NCBI GenBank assembly: GCA_030649435.1 | Contig: JAUSKE010000090.1 | Span: 1-9,506, forward strand | Direction of reading: 5' to 3' | Source of the DNA: Deltaproteobacteria bacterium | GTDB lineage: Bacteria > UBA10199 > JACPAL01 > JACOUP01 | DNA: 9,506 nucleotides | In this document: positions 6,247 to 9,506 of the stretch, piece by piece | Position numbering within the stretch: the first letter of the stretch is position 1 | Layout of the letters: every line of letters starts with the position of its first letter | Program-made: the position numbers and the translations under genes | The notes under the pieces: generated by a model | What the model was told of the DNA's origin: nothing | Seen by the model: only the letters and a program-made list of their open reading frames with translations | Database searches by the model: none

Positions 6247-6275
6247 GGTTGTTATTCTCTAACCTAAAATGGCTT

Positions 6276-7082
6276 TTATGACAAGGCCTCTAACACCTTT
6301 AAAACCCGCTTTGTTTCGAGGACATCATGTACCCGTAAAACATTCGCCCCCTGTAAAACCGTGTAGAATGAGGCTGCGAGGCTCTCAATCAGACGATCTT
6401 CGACCGGGCGTCCCGAAATTTGTCCCAGAAACGACTTGCGAGAAACACCGACGACGATCGGGCATTCGAGTGGTTTCAACTTTGGTAAATTCTGGAGAAG
6501 TTCCTTATTGTGCAAAAATGTTTTGCCAAAACCGATACCAGGATCGACCCAGAGTAGTTCGCGCGGGATCGATTGGGCCACCAGGGTTTTGATTCTTTCT
6601 TGAAGATATTGAAAGACTTCACCGACAACATCCTTGTAAGTCGGGCTCTTCTGCATCGTTTCTGGTGAACCCTGCTTGTGCATCAGGATGAGTGGAGAGC
6701 GGTGTTTCACGATGACGGCAGCCATCTCCGGATCAAATGTTGCCGCACTGACATCATTGATGATGTTCGCTCCTTCTTGAAGCGCCTCTTCGGCAAGTGC
6801 TGCTTTTTGCGTGTCGATTGAAATTGGAACGGTGGTTCTGGCACGAATCTTTTTCAAGACCGGAAGAACTCTTCTTCTTTCTTCTTCAAGTGAAACAGGG
6901 GAAGAGCCGGGGCGGGTTGATTCCCCACCAAGGTCGATGATGTCGGCCCCTTCTTCAATCATCTGAAGGGCACGGTCCAACCCCTTCGAAGGGTCGAGAT
7001 AAAGCCCACCATCGGAAAAAGAATCCGGGGTGAGGTTCAATATCCCCATCAGGAGGACACGGCCTTTTGGATCGAAGATCAC
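6276..7082 (-). CDS. folP: Dihydropteroate synthase
   Basis: Joins 6-hydroxymethyl-7,8-dihydropterin pyrophosphate to p-aminobenzoate, giving dihydropteroate for folate synthesis. It is the target of sulfonamides. The 268 residues match the usual TIM-barrel length. Motifs in order are GILNLTPDSFSDGG (13-26), DIIDLGGESTRPGS (47-60), SIDTQKA (88-94), NDVSA (109-113), LMHKQGSPETM (133-143), VDPGIGFGKT (179-188), GVSRKSFLG (212-220) and LRVHDV (249-254). The pterin and pABA-site residues Asp90, Asn109, Asp180, Lys216 and Arg250 are all there. Loop residue 136 is lysine where many homologues have methionine (LMHMQG). The start is GTG at 7082, overlapping the ftsH stop as GTGA, so translation is likely coupled. 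An ftsH-folP-glmM order is classical in proteobacteria. Confidence 0.96.
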   Translation of the reverse strand: MIFDPKGRVLLMGILNLTPDSFSDGGLYLDPSKGLDRALQMIEEGADIIDLGGESTRPGSSPVSLEEERRRVLPVLKKIRARTTVPISIDTQKAALAEEALQEGANIINDVSAATFDPEMAAVIVKHRSPLILMHKQGSPETMQKSPTYKDVVGEVFQYLQERIKTLVAQSIPRELLWVDPGIGFGKTFLHNKELLQNLPKLKPLECPIVVGVSRKSFLGQISGRPVEDRLIESLAASFYTVLQGANVLRVHDVLETKRVLKVLEALS

Positions 7083-9004
7083 GCCTTGCCTGGTTGGGGA
7101 AGGACTGTGGAGGGCAGATCAACTCGGGTTGATTTTTTATCAGCGACCTTTACCGACTCACGTAGAAAGGGGGGCGGAGGGGCCGGCTTGTGGGGAGGGT
7201 CCAGCTTCTCACCCCGGATGATCCGGTCGATCTGGTCCCCATCCAGAGATTCATACTCCAACAAAAATTTGGCGATGTTGTGAAGAATATCCAGTTTTTC
7301 CTTAAGAAGTTTTTTGGCCCTGTCATAATTGCGGCTGACGATCTGCCGGACCTCGTCATCAATCGCCACGGCGGTCTTTTCGCTGTATTCCTGCTTTTGA
7401 CTGAAATCGCGCCCAAGAAAAACTTCTCCCTCCTTGCGGCCAAAACTGAGCGGTCCCAGCTCGCTCATCCCCCACTCACAAACCATTTTACGGGCCAGCT
7501 CGGTCGCCTTATCGATGTCATCACCGGCGCCGGTGGTCTGGGTATTGAAGATCAACTCCTCGGCAGAACGGCCACCCATCAAGACAGAGATCATGTTCTC
7601 GGCATATTCCTTGGAATGGAGATGACGTTCGTCAACCGGAAGTTGTTGGGTCAGGCCGAGCGCCATACCGCGCGGGATAATTGTCACCTTGTGAACCGGA
7701 TCGGTCCCTGGCAACAATCGCGCCACCAGCGTGTGGCCTGATTCGTGATAAGCGATGGTCCGCTTCTCTTCTTCCGAAAGGATCATGCTCTTTCGTTCGG
7801 CCCCCATCAAAACTTTGTCTTTGGCTAATTCAAAATCGGTCATCTCGATCTGTTTCTTGTCGTATCGGGCAGCATTGAGCGCCGCCTCGTTGACGAGATT
7901 TTCGAGATCCGCCCCCGAAAAACCAGGTGTGCCTCGCGCAATAATCGAAAGATCCACATCTTGCCCCACAATCGTTTTACGGCCATGGACCCTGAGGATT
8001 TCTTCACGCCCTTTCAGGTCTGGGCGCGGTACAATGACTCGCCGGTCAAAACGGCCAGCGCGCAAGAGTGCGGGGTCCAAAACATCCGGACGGTTCGTTG
8101 CCGCCATGATGATGACCCCTTCATTTGATTCAAAACCGTCCATCTCAACCAACAACTGATTTAAGGTTTGTTCCCGTTCGTCGTGACCACCGCCAAGACC
8201 GGCACCGCGGTGACGGCCAACCGCATCGATCTCATCGATAAAGATAATGCAGGGGGCATTTTTCTTTCCCTGTTCAAAGAGATCACGGACACGTGAGGCA
8301 CCGACACCGACAAACATTTCGACAAAATCGGAACCAGAGATGGAGAAAAACGGAACGGCCGCTTCACCGGCGACCGCCTTGGCGAGCAGGGTCTTTCCGG
8401 TCCCTGGAGGACCAACGAGAAGAACCCCTTTGGGGATTCGTCCCCCCAATTTTGTAAATTTCTTGGGGTCTCGGAGGAAGGCGATGACTTCTTCAAGCTC
8501 TGCCTTTGCCTCTTCAACACCGGCAACATCCTTAAAGGTAAACTTCTTTTGACTCTCGTTTAAAAGCCTTGCCTTGCTCCGACCAAAACTTAAGGCACGC
8601 CCGCCGCCAACCTGAAGCTGTCGCATCGAAAAGAAGAAAAAGAGAAAGAGCAGGATCATCGGCAGCCAAGAGATCAGGATCTGTTGCCAGAGCGGGGTCT
8701 CCTGCCTTTTGCGATATTCAACCGTGGCGCTCGAGCGGGTGAGAATCTCCATCGCCTTTTCACTCTGGGCCGGGCCGATGGTTTCAAAATAACCCCCCTC
8801 TTCGACCCCCTCCTTAAACTTGCCCGTGTACTCGTCATCCTGGACGACAACCTTATCTATTTTGCCCTGCTGGACGTAACTCAGGAACTCGCTGAAATTA
8901 ATCTGTTTTCTTAAAACCTGTCGGGTGTTCAAGAAATGGAGGATTGATACCGAAAGAAGGATGATAACCGCCCAGAGGGCGATCGTTTTATGAGACTGTT
9001 TCAT
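7079..9004 (-). CDS. ftsH: ATP-dependent zinc metalloprotease FtsH
   Basis: Hexameric inner-membrane AAA+ protease that extracts and degrades membrane and short-lived soluble proteins. The 641 residues are close to E. coli FtsH (about 644). Two membrane segments (about 8-25 and 107-126) flank a short periplasmic domain. AAA module: Walker A GPPGTGKT (198-205), pore motif FVG (231-233), Walker B IIFIDEID (253-260), and second region of homology TNRPDVLDPALLRAGRFDR (303-321) with arginine fingers. The protease zinc site is HESGH (420-424), with D496 in TGAGDDIDKAT as probable third ligand. A coiled segment follows (about 545-597). The tail (602-641) is proline-rich (PAPPPPF) and typical of variable FtsH C-termini. 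The start is ATG at 9004, 18 bases after the tilS stop, with no strong Shine-Dalgarno. Confidence 0.98.
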   Translation of the reverse strand: MKQSHKTIALWAVIILLSVSILHFLNTRQVLRKQINFSEFLSYVQQGKIDKVVVQDDEYTGKFKEGVEEGGYFETIGPAQSEKAMEILTRSSATVEYRKRQETPLWQQILISWLPMILLFLFFFFSMRQLQVGGGRALSFGRSKARLLNESQKKFTFKDVAGVEEAKAELEEVIAFLRDPKKFTKLGGRIPKGVLLVGPPGTGKTLLAKAVAGEAAVPFFSISGSDFVEMFVGVGASRVRDLFEQGKKNAPCIIFIDEIDAVGRHRGAGLGGGHDEREQTLNQLLVEMDGFESNEGVIIMAATNRPDVLDPALLRAGRFDRRVIVPRPDLKGREEILRVHGRKTIVGQDVDLSIIARGTPGFSGADLENLVNEAALNAARYDKKQIEMTDFELAKDKVLMGAERKSMILSEEEKRTIAYHESGHTLVARLLPGTDPVHKVTIIPRGMALGLTQQLPVDERHLHSKEYAENMISVLMGGRSAEELIFNTQTTGAGDDIDKATELARKMVCEWGMSELGPLSFGRKEGEVFLGRDFSQKQEYSEKTAVAIDDEVRQIVSRNYDRAKKLLKEKLDILHNIAKFLLEYESLDGDQIDRIIRGEKLDPPHKPAPPPPFLRESVKVADKKSTRVDLPSTVLPQPGKA

Positions 9005-9022
9005 GGTTCGAGTAAGGTACCA

Positions 9023-9506
9023 TCAGCCTTCGGCTTTTGGCAACAGGGAAATCCTGACAACTCCATCTGTTTTTTGGAAGAAAAACCGACTGGGCAAGGC
9101 ATAACGACCGTTTTTTTTCTCACCCCGAATCAAGCCAAGCATCGTTTCAAGATGATGGGAAATCCCTCGAACCGGCGCCTCTAATTCGAACAAGGCGTTT
9201 TTTAAAAGGCGAACTTGTAAGGCGGGAGGCAGCTCTTGAAAAGGAGCGAGAAGGAAACTCCTCTCCCCTTTTTTTCGTTTAACCTGCTGCTGGTAAACAG
9301 TTTCCGCAAGGGAATTCAGGTAATCGACATCATCTCGGAGCTTGAGACTCATCCGACTGATCTCTCTCGCCAGGTGCGGGGCCTCCTTCTGCAGGTGGGG
9401 AATCACCTTAAGGCGGAGTCGATTGCGCCAATATTTGGGATCCCTGTTGGAGGAGTCTTTGACGAAACTAAGTTTGTGGGATCGGGCATAGGTCAAAATT
9501 TCTTTT
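9023..9506 (-). CDS. tilS: tRNA(Ile)-lysidine synthase, C-terminal part (partial)
   Basis: TilS attaches lysine to C34 of the CAU-anticodon tRNA-Ile, so it reads AUA and accepts isoleucine rather than methionine. The frame runs off the right edge. The visible 160 residues begin KEILTYARSHKLSFVKDSSN and continue RDPKYWRNRLR. This matches the TilS segment that ends the N-type ATPase domain (EI..YA..., D.SN.D..Y.RN.LR). After it come about 125 residues of the helical tRNA-binding region, including LPPALQVRLLKNAL and a final ALPSRFFFQKTDGVVRISL strand pair. The protein stops there, so the additional C-terminal domain of E. coli and Bacillus TilS appears to be missing, as in the short Aquifex-type enzyme. 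The ATP-binding SGGxDS motif would be outside the window. A TTG at 9496 is in frame but is not the start. Confidence 0.9.
   Translation of the reverse strand, partial: KEILTYARSHKLSFVKDSSNRDPKYWRNRLRLKVIPHLQKEAPHLAREISRMSLKLRDDVDYLNSLAETVYQQQVKRKKGERSFLLAPFQELPPALQVRLLKNALFELEAPVRGISHHLETMLGLIRGEKKNGRYALPSRFFFQKTDGVVRISLLPKAEG

Noticed and set aside
7190..7741. Plus-strand open frame of 183 codons opposite ftsH.
   Set aside because: It is antisense to the conserved FtsH protease domain, with no own ribosome binding site or recognisable domain.
8422..8448. Short C/G palindromic sequence in ftsH (CCCCTTTGGGG).
   Set aside because: It encodes the invariant GGRIPKGVLL segment before Walker A. 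The local symmetry is explained by codon choice.
1..9506. tRNA or rRNA genes, CRISPR arrays, insertion sequences, prophage or toxin-antitoxin genes.
   Set aside because: None was seen. Apart from short gaps, the window is filled by conserved housekeeping genes.

Overview
The window looks like ordinary bacterial chromosome, with roughly balanced GC and tightly packed housekeeping genes. Eight genes in a row lie on the minus strand. In transcription order they are tilS (cut by the right edge), ftsH, folP, glmM, pdxJ, nnrD, tsaE and lysC. On the plus strand, ilvA converges on the end of lysC. A divergent gene is cut off at the left edge. The order tilS-ftsH-folP-(...)-glmM-pdxJ-(...)-nnr-tsaE-lysC recalls the arrangement I know from Deltaproteobacteria (Desulfobacterota and relatives such as Geobacter). 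The long, two-ACT-type IlvA also fits a proteobacterial or near-proteobacterial source. I cannot name a genus or be certain of the phylum.

Layout. Bases 1-74 hold the first 24 codons of a divergent gene encoding a membrane-anchored or exported protein. Bases 119-1645 are ilvA. Its stop is 7 bases from the lysC stop. lysC (2864 to 1653) contains an in-frame ATG with a good Shine-Dalgarno sequence, placed to make a separate regulatory beta subunit. Upstream of lysC, a 64-base gap holds a perfect 10-bp palindrome with a C-rich leader. Then come tsaE, nnrD, pdxJ and glmM, joined by 1-4 base overlaps. A 29-base gap separates glmM from folP. folP overlaps ftsH by 4 bases, and ftsH follows tilS after 18 bases. 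No stretch over 300 bases lacks a gene.

Functions. The minus-strand cluster mixes tRNA modification (TilS, TsaE), membrane proteostasis (FtsH), folate (FolP) and cell-wall amino-sugar synthesis (GlmM). It also covers vitamin B6 synthesis (PdxJ), NAD(P)H-hydrate repair (NnrD) and entry to the aspartate-family amino acids (LysC). IlvA, facing it, takes threonine, a product of the LysC pathway, towards isoleucine and uses PLP, the cofactor made through PdxJ.

No new defence, mobile or other exotic system is visible. The most interesting signals are a palindromic repeat that forms part of the nnrD reading frame, a related intergenic copy before lysC, the internal lysC start, and the absence of cdaA, ybbR and acpS from positions where related clusters carry them.
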